Shown here piece by piece: positions 50,138 to 58,559 of a stretch of 64,000 bases of DNA. Every line of letters begins with the position of its first letter. The first letter of the stretch is position 1. The position numbers were made by a program, and so were the translations under genes. Source of the stretch: Streptomyces xylophagus (GTDB taxonomy: Bacteria > Actinomycetota > Actinomycetes > Streptomycetales > Streptomycetaceae); assembly GCF_000716435.1 (NCBI RefSeq), contig NZ_JNWO01000006.1, positions 292,031 to 356,030 of the forward strand, given 5' to 3'. The notes beneath the pieces were generated by a model. It was not told the DNA's origin and made no database searches. It worked only from the letters and a program-made list of their open reading frames with translations.

Positions 50138-51601
50138 ATGATGTTCGAGGGTGACGGCGGGGCGTGGCTGGGCATCGACCTGGGCACGCAGAGCGTCCGC
50201 GCGCTGCTGGTCAGCGGCGACGGGCGCGTCCTCGGCGCCGGCACCGCCCCGCTGACCAACCACCGGGACGGCGTACGCCACGAACAGGACCCGGGGGAGT
50301 GGTGGGAGGCGGTGTGCACCGCGTGCCGTGCCGCACTGACGGGACCTGTGTCGTCGGGGCTACGGCTCGGCGGGCTCGCGGTGTGCGGCACCTCCGGGAC
50401 CGTACTCCTGACGAACGCTCAAGGACGCCCGCTCACAACGGGGTTGATGTACGACGACGGGCGCGCGGTGGCGGAGGCGGCGCGGGTGGGGATGCAGACG
50501 AGCTGGGCGCTGCCGAAGGCGTTGTGGCTGTTGGAGGAGTACGGGCGGGGGCAGGAACGGGGGCTGGGGCAGGTGACGTGGGTGACTCACCAGCCCGATG
50601 TCATCACCGCACGGCTGACGGGCGCGCCGGTCCCGACCGACTCCAGTCACGCACTCAAGACGGGCTACGACGCGGAGCGCGAGGCCTGGCCGCCTCAACT
50701 GGCTTACTTGGGCGAGGTGTTGCCGGAGGTGGTACGACCCGGGAGCCGGCTCGGGGAGGTCTGCCGGGCCGCCGCCGAAGCGACCGGCATCCCCGCCGGT
50801 ACCCCGGTCATCGCGGGCATGACGGACGGCTGCGCGGCGCAGATCGCGTCGGGCGCGCTGCGCTACGGCGCCTGGAACTCGGTGCTCGGCACCACGCTGG
50901 TCCTGAAAGGGGCGTCAGCGCGGCCCCTCCGGGACGACACCGGCGTGGTCTACAACCACCGCGCACCGGACGGGAGTTGGCTGCCGGGCGGGGCGTCGAG
51001 CGTCGGGGCGGGCGCGCTGCCGGCCGAGTCGGACCCGGCGGAGATGGACAGGACGGCGGCCGGGTACGAGCCGTCCGGAGCCCTGACCTACCCCCTGACC
51101 TCACCCGGTGAACGCTTCCCCTTCCTGGCCCCGGCCGCCACCGCTTTCACCCTCGGCACCCCGGCCTCCGACGCGGACCGCTGGGCGGCGGTACTCCAGG
51201 GCGTGGCCTTCACCGAACGCCTCTGCCTGGACTACCTCCACCACCTCGGCGCCGAGATAGACGGTCCGCTCACCTTCACGGGCGGCGCGGCCCGCAGCGC
51301 GTACTGGAACCAGCTCCGCGCCGACATCCTCGGCCGCCCGGCCCGGGTACCGGAACAGATCGAACCGGCCCTGGGAATGGCGGTGTTGGCGGCCCACGCC
51401 GGGCTGGGCACGAGCCTGGCGGACACGGCCGACCGCATGGTCCGCATCCGCACCGTCCTCGAACCCCGCGCGTCCCGCACGGCCCGCTTCACCGAACCGT
51501 ACGCTCGCCTGGTGGACGAACTGGAGACCCGAGGCTGGCTACCGACCCCGCTCGCGACCCACACCCGCACCCGCCTGAACCAGAAAGCCGCCGACTCATG
51601 A
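50138..51601 (+). CDS. second FGGY-family carbohydrate kinase
   Basis: A 487-residue FGGY kinase: LGIDLGTQSVRALLV N-terminal motif, FLAPAATAFTLG, and FTGGAARSAYWNQLRADILGRP ATP-binding C terminus. Start ATG 50138 follows GGAGG. Overlaps the next gene by 4 nt (ATGA). Only distantly similar to the FGGY kinase 1.4 kb away, so the two likely phosphorylate different compounds. Confidence 0.88.
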   Translation: MMFEGDGGAWLGIDLGTQSVRALLVSGDGRVLGAGTAPLTNHRDGVRHEQDPGEWWEAVCTACRAALTGPVSSGLRLGGLAVCGTSGTVLLTNAQGRPLTTGLMYDDGRAVAEAARVGMQTSWALPKALWLLEEYGRGQERGLGQVTWVTHQPDVITARLTGAPVPTDSSHALKTGYDAEREAWPPQLAYLGEVLPEVVRPGSRLGEVCRAAAEATGIPAGTPVIAGMTDGCAAQIASGALRYGAWNSVLGTTLVLKGASARPLRDDTGVVYNHRAPDGSWLPGGASSVGAGALPAESDPAEMDRTAAGYEPSGALTYPLTSPGERFPFLAPAATAFTLGTPASDADRWAAVLQGVAFTERLCLDYLHHLGAEIDGPLTFTGGAARSAYWNQLRADILGRPARVPEQIEPALGMAVLAAHAGLGTSLADTADRMVRIRTVLEPRASRTARFTEPYARLVDELETRGWLPTPLATHTRTRLNQKAADS

Positions 51602-52218
51602 GCACCACCACCCTCCTCCTCGCCCGCCACGGCCAAACCATCTGGCACGCCGAGAACCGCTACGCCGGCATCAGCGACGTCCCCCTCACGGACACGGGCA
51701 TCGCCCAGGCGGAATCCCTCGGCCGCTGGGCGGCCACCCACCTGGTCGACGCGATCTGGACCTCCCCGCTGTCCCGAGCGATCCGCACGGCAGCCCCCGC
51801 GGCCCGCGCCCTGAACCTCACCCCGCACACCGAACCCGCCCTGGCGGAATGCGACTTCGGGGTGCTGGAGGGCCGCACGCTCGCAGAATTCGAGGCGGAG
51901 AACCCGAAGGCGGCCCATGCCTTCCGCTCCGACCCGGTGACCCACGCCTTCCCCGGCGCCGAGGACCCAACGGCAGCAGCGACACGCGGCACAGCCGCCC
52001 TCCACCGCATCGCCACCGCCCACCCCGACCAACGCGTTCTGGTCGTCGCGCACAACACCCTCCTGCGGCTGGTGCTGTGCCGGTTGCTGGCGATTCCGCT
52101 CAGCGAGTACCGGCGGGTGTTTCCGAGATTGCGGAACGCGGCGGTGAGTGAACTCCGGTTGCAGGAAGGGGCGGTCGCCCTGTTGTCGCTCAACGTGCCC
52201 TGTGGGACGGAGGATTGA
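51598..52218 (+). CDS. histidine phosphatase family protein (phosphoglycerate mutase-like)
   Basis: A 206-residue branch-1 histidine phosphatase: catalytic LLARHGQTIWHAENRY, second-site DAIWTSPLSRAIRTA, ECDFGVLEG, and VVAHNTLLR with the second His. Translationally coupled to the FGGY kinase, so it may dephosphorylate a sugar phosphate in that pathway rather than act in glycolysis. Confidence 0.9.
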   Translation: MSTTTLLLARHGQTIWHAENRYAGISDVPLTDTGIAQAESLGRWAATHLVDAIWTSPLSRAIRTAAPAARALNLTPHTEPALAECDFGVLEGRTLAEFEAENPKAAHAFRSDPVTHAFPGAEDPTAAATRGTAALHRIATAHPDQRVLVVAHNTLLRLVLCRLLAIPLSEYRRVFPRLRNAAVSELRLQEGAVALLSLNVPCGTED

Positions 52219-52222
52219 AGGG

Positions 52223-52259
52223 GAAGGCCCCCGCGAGTCACGTCCTCGCGGGGGCCTTC
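52223..52259. terminator. strong terminator
   Basis: 15-bp perfect stem GAAGGCCCCCGCGAG / CTCGCGGGGGCCTTC with a 7-nt loop, 5 nt after the phosphatase stop. Also placed to terminate sodF from the other side. Confidence 0.93.
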
Positions 52260-52314
52260 TCTCTAGCCGCCTGCCCGCGTGAAAGGTGAGAAGACGATCA
52301 CGAGGCAGGACGAT

Positions 52315-52332
52315 TCATACGGGTCATACGGG
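52315..52332. repeat. 9-bp tandem duplication spanning the sodF stop
   Basis: TCATACGGG twice. Read on the minus strand it gives Pro-Val-stop, Pro-Val-stop in frame. Confidence 0.88.
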
Positions 52333-52959
52333 CAGGATCGTCTGCCGGGACCTCGCCGCCTCGTAACGCCTCGCTACGTCCTGCCAGTTGACGACCGCCC
52401 ACATGGCGTCGATGAAGTCGACCTTCTGGTTCTTGTACTGGAGGTAGAAGGCGTGCTCCCAGGCGTCGAAGACGAGGAGGGGGGTGGAGCCCTGGCCGAC
52501 GTTGCCCTGGTGGTCGTAGACCTGCTCGACGATCAGGCGGCCGCTGAGGGGCTCAAGGGCGAGGACGCCCCAGCCCGAACCCTGCGTCGTCGCTGCGGCC
52601 TTGGTGAGCTGGGCCTTGAAGCCGGCGAAGGAGCCGAAGGACTCGGTGAGGGCGTCCGCGAGGCCGCCGACGCCGTCCGCGGCCAGCGGTTCGCCGCCGC
52701 CGTCGCCCGTCATGTTGTGCCAGTAGATGCTGTGCAGGATGTGGCCGGACAGGTGGAACGCCAGGCTCTTCTCCAGGCCGTTGACCGACCCCCAGTGCTC
52801 CTTGTCGCGTGCCTCCGCCAGCTGCTCCAGCGTGTCGTTGGCTCCCTTGACGTAGGCCGCGTGGTGCTTGTCGTGGTGCAGCTCGATGATCTCGGGGCTG
52901 ATCACGGGGGCGAGCGCGGAGTAGTCGTAGGGCAGGTCGGGCAGTGTGTAGACGGGCAT
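52324..52959 (-). CDS. sodF: superoxide dismutase, Fe(Zn)/Mn type
   Basis: A 211-residue SOD: metal ligands in [28 protein letters not shown], and the signature [13 protein letters not shown] with DxWEH. Full length. Detoxifies superoxide in the cytosol. In Streptomyces sodF is repressed by the nickel regulator Nur, and a Nur-like box lies upstream here. Start ATG 52959. Confidence 0.95.
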   Translation of the reverse strand: MPVYTLPDLPYDYSALAPVISPEIIELHHDKHHAAYVKGANDTLEQLAEARDKEHWGSVNGLEKSLAFHLSGHILHSIYWHNMTGDGGGEPLAADGVGGLADALTESFGSFAGFKAQLTKAAATTQGSGWGVLALEPLSGRLIVEQVYDHQGNVGQGSTPLLVFDAWEHAFYLQYKNQKVDFIDAMWAVVNWQDVARRYEAARSRQTILPV

Positions 52960-53006
52960 GGCGGATCGATCCCCTTCGAACCTCTGGAACTCTTATTGCC
53001 ACTTAC

Positions 53007-53026
53007 TTGCAAGTGCAGGTTAGCAA
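53007..53026 (-). promoter_or_regulatory. Nur-box-like operator of sodF
   Basis: TTGCAAGTGCAGGTTAGCAA, with TTGC/GCAA ends in mirror order, 48 nt before the sodF start. Matches the TGC-GCA pattern of the Ni-responsive Nur repressor as I remember it. Confidence 0.6.
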
Positions 53027-53032
53027 CAAGAA

Positions 53033-53057
53033 GCCCCCGCGGGTGTACCGCGGGGGC
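53033..53057 (-). terminator. terminator of the dioxygenase/sulfur operon
   Basis: GCCCCCGCGG / CCGCGGGGGC perfect stem with a 5-nt loop, followed on the minus strand by a short T-rich run. Confidence 0.85.
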
Positions 53058-53101
53058 GTTTTCGGGACGGGATCGGATCAGGTGTGTGATCGGCCGCGTG
53101 G

Positions 53102-53992
53102 TTACTCCGCGACCGACGTGTAGTGCGACGCGTCGCCCTCGATCGAGTAGCTCTCCTTGCCCTCGATGCCGACCGGGATGTCGCCGGCGACGGTGACGCG
53201 GTTGAGGCGGCGGGGCTGGTCGTCGTAGTTGTCGATGGCGTAGTGCTGGGTGATGCGGTTGTCGAAGAGGACGAGCTGGTTCGGGGACCAGCGCCAGCGC
53301 AGGATGTTCTCGGGGCGGGTGACGTACGCCTGGAGGAGGTCGAGGATCTTGCGGGACTCGGCGGTCGAGAGGCCTACGATCCGTTGCGCGAAACCGCCTA
53401 TGAACAGGCCGCGTTCACCGGTCAGCGGGTGGACGCGGACGACCGGGTGGACCGTACGGAACTTGATGGACGTGAACTGGGCGCGCTGCGCGGCCCGTTC
53501 GTCGTCGATCTCCTCCTCCGGCACGGCGTAGTCGTAGTCGTTGGTGTGCTCCGCCCACAGGGTGTCCGCGAGGGCGCGCAGCGGTTCGGGGAGGTCGCGG
53601 TAGGCCGCCGCCGAGCTGGCGATCAGGGTCTCGCCGCCGTACGGCGGGATCGTGATGCTGCGCAGGGTGCTGGCCTGGGGCGGGTTGAGGACGAAGGTCA
53701 CGTCGGTGTGCCAGTGGTTGGCCCGGCCGCGCTCACTGTCGACGGGGAGTACGTTCGGGGCGCCGTCGACGGCGGCCACGGTGGGGTGGGCGGTGGTGAC
53801 GTCCCCGAAGTGCCGGGCGAAGGCCTCCTGGCCCTCGTCGTCGAGGTGTACGTCGTCGAAGACCAGCGCCTTGTGGACGTTGAGGGCCTCACGGATCGCC
53901 GTCACCTGCTCGGCGTCGAGCGGCTTGTTGATGTCTACGCCGGACACGCGCGCGCCGATGTTCGCGGTGACCTTCTGGATCTCGATGGGCAT
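53102..53992 (-). CDS. TauD/AtsK-type Fe(II)/2-oxoglutarate dioxygenase
   Basis: A 296-residue dioxygenase. Iron ligands HWHTDVTF (HxD) and the distal His in DNRITQHYAID; 2-oxoglutarate Arg in DQPRRLNRVT. Family members release sulfite or sulfate from taurine or alkylsulfates. The next upstream genes are an LLM monooxygenase and a sulfonate-type ABC transporter, supporting organosulfur use. Start ATG 53992, 12 nt after the monooxygenase stop. Confidence 0.9.
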   Translation of the reverse strand: MPIEIQKVTANIGARVSGVDINKPLDAEQVTAIREALNVHKALVFDDVHLDDEGQEAFARHFGDVTTAHPTVAAVDGAPNVLPVDSERGRANHWHTDVTFVLNPPQASTLRSITIPPYGGETLIASSAAAYRDLPEPLRALADTLWAEHTNDYDYAVPEEEIDDERAAQRAQFTSIKFRTVHPVVRVHPLTGERGLFIGGFAQRIVGLSTAESRKILDLLQAYVTRPENILRWRWSPNQLVLFDNRITQHYAIDNYDDQPRRLNRVTVAGDIPVGIEGKESYSIEGDASHYTSVAE

Positions 53993-54004
53993 GGTGAAGT
54001 CCCT

Positions 54005-55339
54005 TCAGGCAAAGGCGGGTTGGGTGTACTGGTTGGCGGGGCGGGGGAGGCCGTAGCGCTCCCGGAGGGTGGTGCGCGGGCCGTACTCCGTGCGGAGCAG
54101 GCCGCGGGTGCGGAGGAGCGGGACGACGTGGTCGACGAAGGCTTCGAGGCCGGAGGGCAGGACCGCGGGCATGATGTTGAAGCCGTCGGCGGCGCCCTGG
54201 GTGAACCAGGTCTCGATCGCGTCGGCGACCTGCTCCGGCGTACCGGCGAAGGTGAGATGCCCGCGTCCGCCACCGAGCCGACCGATCAGTTGCCGTACGG
54301 TCAGCCGGTCGCGGCGGGCGAGTTCGACGACGAGGGTGTAGCGGCTCTTGGCGCCTTCGATGGCGTCTTCGGGAGGGAGGTCGGCGGGGAGCGGGGCATC
54401 CAACTCCAGCGTCCCGGGCTCCAGTTGCAGAAGCCGCTCCAGGTGGTCCACTCCGTGCGTGTACACGATGTGGTCCTCCAGCAGTCGCTCGTTCGCGTGT
54501 GCCTCGGCCTCCGTCGAGCCGAGCACCGGGACGATGCCGGGCAGCACCTTGATGTGGTCGGGGTTCCGACCGGCCGCCTCCGTACGGGACTTGAGGTCCG
54601 CGTAGAACGTCTGCGCGTCGGCGAGGGTCTGCTGCGCGGTGAACACCGCCTCCGCGTACCGCGCCGCGAACGACTTGCCGTCCTCGCTCGAACCCGCCTG
54701 CACGAGAAGCGGGTAACCCTGCGGTGAGCGGGGGACGTTGAGGGCGCCCTCGACACTGAAGTACGTCCCCTGGTGACGCGGCGGGTGGATCTTCGCGTCG
54801 TCGCCCCACACGCCGGCCGCCTTGTCGGCGACGATCGCGTCGTCCTCCCAGCTGTCCCAGAGCTTGAGAGCCACGTCGAGGAACTCGGCGGCCCGGGCGT
54901 ACCGGTCCGCGTGCGCGGGCTCGTGCTCCAGACCGAAGTTGCGGGCGGCCTCGGCACCGGCGGTCGTGACGATGTTCCAGCCGGCCCGGCCGCCGCTGAT
55001 GATGTCGAGCGAGGCGAACTTGCGGGCCAGGTTGTAGGGGGAGTTGTACGACGTGGACGCCGTGGCGATGAGGCCGATGTGCTCGGTGGCCGTCGCCAGC
55101 GCGGTGAGCAGGGTGAGCGGTTCCAGTGCTCCGGCGGGGCGTTGGGCGAGGTTGTTCCACAACTGCGGTCCGTCGGCCAGGAAGAGGGAGTCGAAGGTGC
55201 CGCGTTCGGCGATGCGGGCCAGTCGTATGTAGTGGTCCAGCTCGACGTGGGCGTAGGGGTTGCTCTCCGGGAGGCGCCAGGAAGCTTCGTGGTGGCCGGT
55301 GTTCATGAGGAAGGCGTTGAGGTGGAGTTGGCGGGGCAT
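54005..55339 (-). CDS. NtaA/SnaA/SoxA-type LLM flavin monooxygenase
   Basis: A 444-residue bacterial-luciferase-like monooxygenase: HLNAFLMNTGHHEASWRLP, LDIISGGRAGWNIVTTA (FMN-binding), PLLVQAGSSEDGKSFAARYA, and the C-terminal HLTFAGTPEQVADAIETW. Such enzymes (SfnG, DszA, NtaA) oxidise organosulfur compounds or chelators with FMNH2. Start ATG 55339 with AAGGA 7 nt upstream; longer in-frame readings enter a tandem repeat. It needs a flavin reductase supplied in trans. Confidence 0.92.
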   Translation of the reverse strand: MPRQLHLNAFLMNTGHHEASWRLPESNPYAHVELDHYIRLARIAERGTFDSLFLADGPQLWNNLAQRPAGALEPLTLLTALATATEHIGLIATASTSYNSPYNLARKFASLDIISGGRAGWNIVTTAGAEAARNFGLEHEPAHADRYARAAEFLDVALKLWDSWEDDAIVADKAAGVWGDDAKIHPPRHQGTYFSVEGALNVPRSPQGYPLLVQAGSSEDGKSFAARYAEAVFTAQQTLADAQTFYADLKSRTEAAGRNPDHIKVLPGIVPVLGSTEAEAHANERLLEDHIVYTHGVDHLERLLQLEPGTLELDAPLPADLPPEDAIEGAKSRYTLVVELARRDRLTVRQLIGRLGGGRGHLTFAGTPEQVADAIETWFTQGAADGFNIMPAVLPSGLEAFVDHVVPLLRTRGLLRTEYGPRTTLRERYGLPRPANQYTQPAFA

Positions 55340-55372
55340 GCCAGTTCCTTTACGTGAGTGTTCGGGTGCGTG

Positions 55373-55604
55373 AATCAGCGCGTCGGGCGACTTCTCGACG
55401 CGGGCCGCGAAAATCAGCTCGTCCGGCGACTTTTCGACACAGGCCGCCAATATCCAGCGCGTCGGGCGACTTTTCGACGCGGGCCGCCATATCCAGTCCG
55501 TCGGGCGGCTTTGCGGCACGGGCCGCCATATCCAGTCCGTCCGGCGACCTTTCGGCACAGGCCGCCAATATCCAGCCCGTCCGGCGTTTGAGGACGAGGC
55601 CCCT
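55373..55604. repeat. 39-bp tandem repeat, about six copies
   Basis: Units such as ATATCCAGCGCGTCGGGCGA...CGGGCCGCC begin near 55373, 55412, 55451, 55490, 55529 and 55568. The last copy merges into a dispersed Streptomyces element (CCAGCCCGTCCGGCGTTTGA), which looks like the source of the array. It fills the gap between the ATPase and monooxygenase genes. Confidence 0.9.
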
Positions 55605-55640
55605 TCAGGGCCGATGGGGGTCTGGGGGCGTAGCCCCCAG
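55568..55640. repeat. dispersed Streptomyces intergenic element with CTGGGGGC hairpin
   Basis: CCAGCCCGTCCGGCGTTTGA followed by GGACGAGG and ending in hairpin CTGGGGGC-GTA-GCCCCCAG (55622-55640). From memory this sequence is abundant at Streptomyces gene ends. Confidence 0.8.
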
Positions 55641-55656
55641 GAGACGGCACGAGCAA

Positions 55657-55710
55657 CCGACGCTCACCGTGAGTCCGACGGTCACCGCGAGTCCGACGCT
55701 CACCGCGAAT
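55657..55710. repeat. 18-bp tandem repeat (three copies) spanning the ATPase stop
   Basis: CCGACGCTCACCGTGAGT, CCGACGGTCACCGCGAGT, CCGACGCTCACCGCGAAT. The TCA in each gives an in-frame stop after Ser-Asp-Ser-Arg on the minus strand; the one at 55700 ends the ABC ATPase. Confidence 0.92.
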
Positions 55711-56419
55711 CCGACGTCACACCGAGCGCCGCCAGCAACCGCTCCCGATACTCCGCCCGCGGCACCTCAGGATCGATGGCAAGGTCCAGCCCGATCCGCC
55801 CCTCCTCCAGCACAAGCACCCGATCCGCGAGGACGATCGCCTCATCAACGTCATGGGTGACCAGCAACACCGAGGGCCGATGCCGCTCCCACAGCTCGCG
55901 CAGCAACACGTGCATCCGAATGCGGGTCAGCGCGTCCAACGCCCCGAACGGCTCATCGGCCAGCAGGAGTTCAGGCTCACGGACAAGAGACCGGGCAAGA
56001 GCCGCCCGCTGCGCCTCGCCGCCGGACAACTCGTTGGGCCAGGCACGCTCACGACCGGCGAGCCCCACTTCGGCGAGGGCCTCGCGCCCCTTCGCCGCGG
56101 CCTCCTTACCCTCCGACCCCAGCAGCACGTTGTCGAGGACCCGCCGCCAGGGCAGCAGCCGGGAGTCCTGGAACACCACCGACACCCGCTCGGGCGCGGT
56201 GAGTTGGCCGCTCCCGACGACCTCGTGGTCCAGCCCCGCGATGGCCCGCAGCAGCGTGCTCTTGCCGGAGCCGCTGTGCCCGAGCAGGGCGGTGAACTGT
56301 CCGGCGGGCAGGTCGAGGTCGATGGAGTCGAGGACGGTACGGCCGTCGAACGACCGTGTCAGGCCCCGGAGTTGGACGGTGGGGGCGGTGGTGGTCAGCT
56401 GCTGAGTGTGCGGCGCCAT
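55700..56419 (-). CDS. ABC transporter ATPase, sulfonate/taurine (SsuB/TauB) type
   Basis: A 239-residue ATPase: Walker A GHSGSGKSTLL, Q-loop VFQDSRLLPW, signature NELSGGEAQRAAL, Walker B LLLADEPFGALDALT, H-loop THDVDEA. The RLLPW after the Q-loop is characteristic of NitT/TauT/SsuB importers. Start ATG 56419, overlapping the permease gene by 25 nt. Confidence 0.93.
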   Translation of the reverse strand: MAPHTQQLTTTAPTVQLRGLTRSFDGRTVLDSIDLDLPAGQFTALLGHSGSGKSTLLRAIAGLDHEVVGSGQLTAPERVSVVFQDSRLLPWRRVLDNVLLGSEGKEAAAKGREALAEVGLAGRERAWPNELSGGEAQRAALARSLVREPELLLADEPFGALDALTRIRMHVLLRELWERHRPSVLLVTHDVDEAIVLADRVLVLEEGRIGLDLAIDPEVPRAEYRERLLAALGVTSDSR

Positions 56420-57258
56420 GACAGCACCCTCCGTTCGACGAGACGGACCGCGCTGTCGGAGACCAGGCCGAACACGCCGTAGATCAGCAGGCCGACGAGG
56501 ATGACGTCGGACTGGCCGTAGTTCTGGGCCTGGAACATCATGTAGCCGAGGCCGCTGGTGGCGTTGATCTGTTCCAGGACCACCAGGCTCAGCCAGGAGC
56601 CGGTCACCCCGAGGCGCAGGCCCACGAAGAAGCCGGGCAGGGCGCCGGGGATGACGATCTGGCGGATGAACTGGAGCCTCGACAGGCCCTGGACCTCGGC
56701 GAGTTCGACATAGCGGTGGTCGATGCCGGACAGCGCGGCGTGCAGGTTGAGGTAGATCGGGATGTAGACGACGATCGCGATGATGGCGATCTTGAAGGTC
56801 TCGCCGATGCCCAGCCAGAGGATGAACAGCGGGATGAGGCCGAGGGTGGGGATGGCCCGGTTGAGCTGTACGGTCCCGTCGATCAGCGCCTCGCCGATCC
56901 GGCTGAGCCCGGCGGCCAGGGCGAGGACGACACCGGCGGTGAGGCCGAGGGCGAAGCCGTAGGCGGCGCGTTCCAGGGAGGTCAGTATGTCCGTGGGCAG
57001 CGTGCCGGACGTCCACAGCCGGCCGGCGGTCTTCAGCACCGTCCAGGGCGCCGGGATCGCGGCCGGGTCCAACTGCCCGGCGGCGGAGGCGACGGCCCAC
57101 AGCGTGAGGAAGAGGACGGGACCGACGATCCGGGAGGCGGGCAGGCGTTTGCCGGGGGCGAGACCGCGACGCCGCCTGCGTCGTACGGCCGTCTTCTCCT
57201 CAACGGCGGTCACCGGCACGGTGGTTGCGTCGGTCGTCTGGGACGTGGTCGTGGTCAT
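56395..57258 (-). CDS. ABC transporter permease, SsuC/TauC type
   Basis: A 287-residue inner-membrane permease with about six helices, a basic N-terminal tail (RRRRRRGLAPGKR) and the EAA loop ELAEVQGLSRLQFIRQIVIPGALPG split across the 4th cytoplasmic loop. Start ATG 57258, 5 nt after the binding-protein gene. Works with the adjoining ATPase and lipoprotein to import sulfonates or sulfate esters. Confidence 0.92.
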   Translation of the reverse strand: MTTTTSQTTDATTVPVTAVEEKTAVRRRRRRGLAPGKRLPASRIVGPVLFLTLWAVASAAGQLDPAAIPAPWTVLKTAGRLWTSGTLPTDILTSLERAAYGFALGLTAGVVLALAAGLSRIGEALIDGTVQLNRAIPTLGLIPLFILWLGIGETFKIAIIAIVVYIPIYLNLHAALSGIDHRYVELAEVQGLSRLQFIRQIVIPGALPGFFVGLRLGVTGSWLSLVVLEQINATSGLGYMMFQAQNYGQSDVILVGLLIYGVFGLVSDSAVRLVERRVLSWRRTLSS

Positions 57259-57263
57259 GGCCG

Positions 57264-58334
57264 TCACTTCCGGTACTCCGCCGGTACGGCCTTCGCCGCG
57301 ATGGACTCGAAGCGCCGGTCGAAGAGCGAGTCCACCTTGAACTCCTTCACGAAGCCGCCCTCCGCCAGCAGATCGGCGGTCTCCTGCTCCCACTTCACGG
57401 CCTCGTCCCAACTCGGCGGGAACAACGGCTTGTTGGCCAGCGCGGTGACCGACTGGGCCTGCGCGAGAGTCAGGTTCTGCGTCTTGACGTAGAACTCCTC
57501 GTTCCAGGTATCCGGGTTCTCGTACTGCCAGACCAGGCCCTGCGCCCACTGCGGGATGTACGCGGCGATCGCGGCGGCCTTCGCGGAGTCGGCCAGCACG
57601 GCGGACGGCGACCACAACAGGCTGAGCAGGTCTACGACATCGGTGGTGATCGCGCGGGCGCCCTTCGCCTCGTACTGCTTGAGGTACGCGGGTGCCTGGC
57701 TGTTGGCGAGCGGGGCGATGTCGACCTGGCCGGACTGCAGGGCGGTGAAGAACTGGTTGCTGGTCAGCGGGACCAGCTTCACCTCGTCGTACTTCAGTCC
57801 CGCTTCCTTCAACGCCCGCAGCAGGACGACGCCTTGGGCCTGGCCCTGCGAGAACGCCAGCTTCTTGCCCTTGAAGTCGGCGACCGTGTGGATGTCGCTG
57901 CCGGGCTTGGTGGCGAAGAGGTAGTTGGGCTTGCGGGTGATGTTGATCGCGACGATCTTCGCGTCGAAGCCCTGGTAGTGCGCCTGGATCGGCGGGATGC
58001 CCGCGTTGTTGGCGAGGTCCAGGGACTTGGCGCGGAACGCGTTGATGACATCGGGTCCGGCCCCGATGTTCACCCAACTCGACACAGTGAAGGGCAACTT
58101 GGGCAGCTTCGCCAGCTTGAACTGCAGCTGCTGGGTGTTCAGATACGAGGAGATCTTCAGACTCGTGCCGGTCGGCACCTTCTCGGCGAGCGGGGCCGAC
58201 AGACCGGCCCCGGACTTGGAGGCCGCGGCGCTGCTCGTGGCGCAGCCGCTGAGGCCGGCGATGCCCGCGGCGGCACCGAGCACGGAGGTGAGGAAGAGCC
58301 GCCGGTCGAGGCCGGGCGCACGGGAACTGGGCAT
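57264..58334 (-). CDS. ABC transporter substrate-binding lipoprotein, SsuA/TauA type
   Basis: A 356-residue NMT1/SsuA-like binding protein. N terminus DRRLFLTSVLG (twin-arginine-like), then lipobox LSGC. Mature part has WVNIGAGPDVINAFRAKSLD, FKGKKLAFSQGQAQG and a typical C-terminal helix. Start ATG 58334 with GGGAG 7 nt upstream; GGGA-GCCC-TCCC could fold and hide that RBS. First structural gene of the sulfur operon, 132 nt after a Cys-ending leader frame. Confidence 0.92.
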   Translation of the reverse strand: MPSSRAPGLDRRLFLTSVLGAAAGIAGLSGCATSSAAASKSGAGLSAPLAEKVPTGTSLKISSYLNTQQLQFKLAKLPKLPFTVSSWVNIGAGPDVINAFRAKSLDLANNAGIPPIQAHYQGFDAKIVAINITRKPNYLFATKPGSDIHTVADFKGKKLAFSQGQAQGVVLLRALKEAGLKYDEVKLVPLTSNQFFTALQSGQVDIAPLANSQAPAYLKQYEAKGARAITTDVVDLLSLLWSPSAVLADSAKAAAIAAYIPQWAQGLVWQYENPDTWNEEFYVKTQNLTLAQAQSVTALANKPLFPPSWDEAVKWEQETADLLAEGGFVKEFKVDSLFDRRFESIAAKAVPAEYRK

Positions 58335-58466
58335 GGGAGGGCTCCCTGATTCAACGGATGAGAAGTCTGGGGAATGCTGGGGAATGCGGACAGAATTCCG
58401 GGCAGCAGAAAGCTGGAAAAGTGAATTCAGGCAGGATGAGGCCGGCGCTCGGGGCGCTTCAGCGGG

Positions 58467-58505
58467 TCAGCAACAAGAAGTGCGACAACTCATCGACAGG
58501 CTCAT
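58467..58505 (-). CDS. leaderless 12-codon leader peptide ending Cys-Cys-stop
   Basis: ATG 58505 reads MSLSMSCRTSCC then TGA. Three of the last six residues are Cys. A promoter (TTGACA, 18-nt spacer, GAACAT) ends 7 nt before the A of the ATG, so the transcript would start at or next to the start codon. Polycysteine leaderless frames upstream of sulfur genes act as cysteine-responsive attenuators in mycobacteria; the same logic fits here. An in-frame GTG at 58526 would add 7 residues. Confidence 0.75.
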   Translation of the reverse strand: MSLSMSCRTSCC

Positions 58506-58512
58506 GACCAGG

Positions 58513-58542
58513 ATGTTCCCGGTCACGCCCACCCCCTGTCAA
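58513..58542 (-). promoter_or_regulatory. promoter of the sulfur operon and its leader peptide
   Basis: Minus strand: -35 TTGACA (58542-58537), 18-nt spacer, -10 GAACAT (58518-58513), then CCTGGTC and the ATG. It lies just past the end of the ROK regulator gene. Confidence 0.7.
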
Positions 58543-58559
58543 CATTCGGAGTTTCTGAA

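Noticed and set aside
55340..55558. 73-residue N-terminal extension of the LLM monooxygenase
   Set aside because: It is the translation of the 39-bp tandem array. A good RBS precedes ATG 55339.
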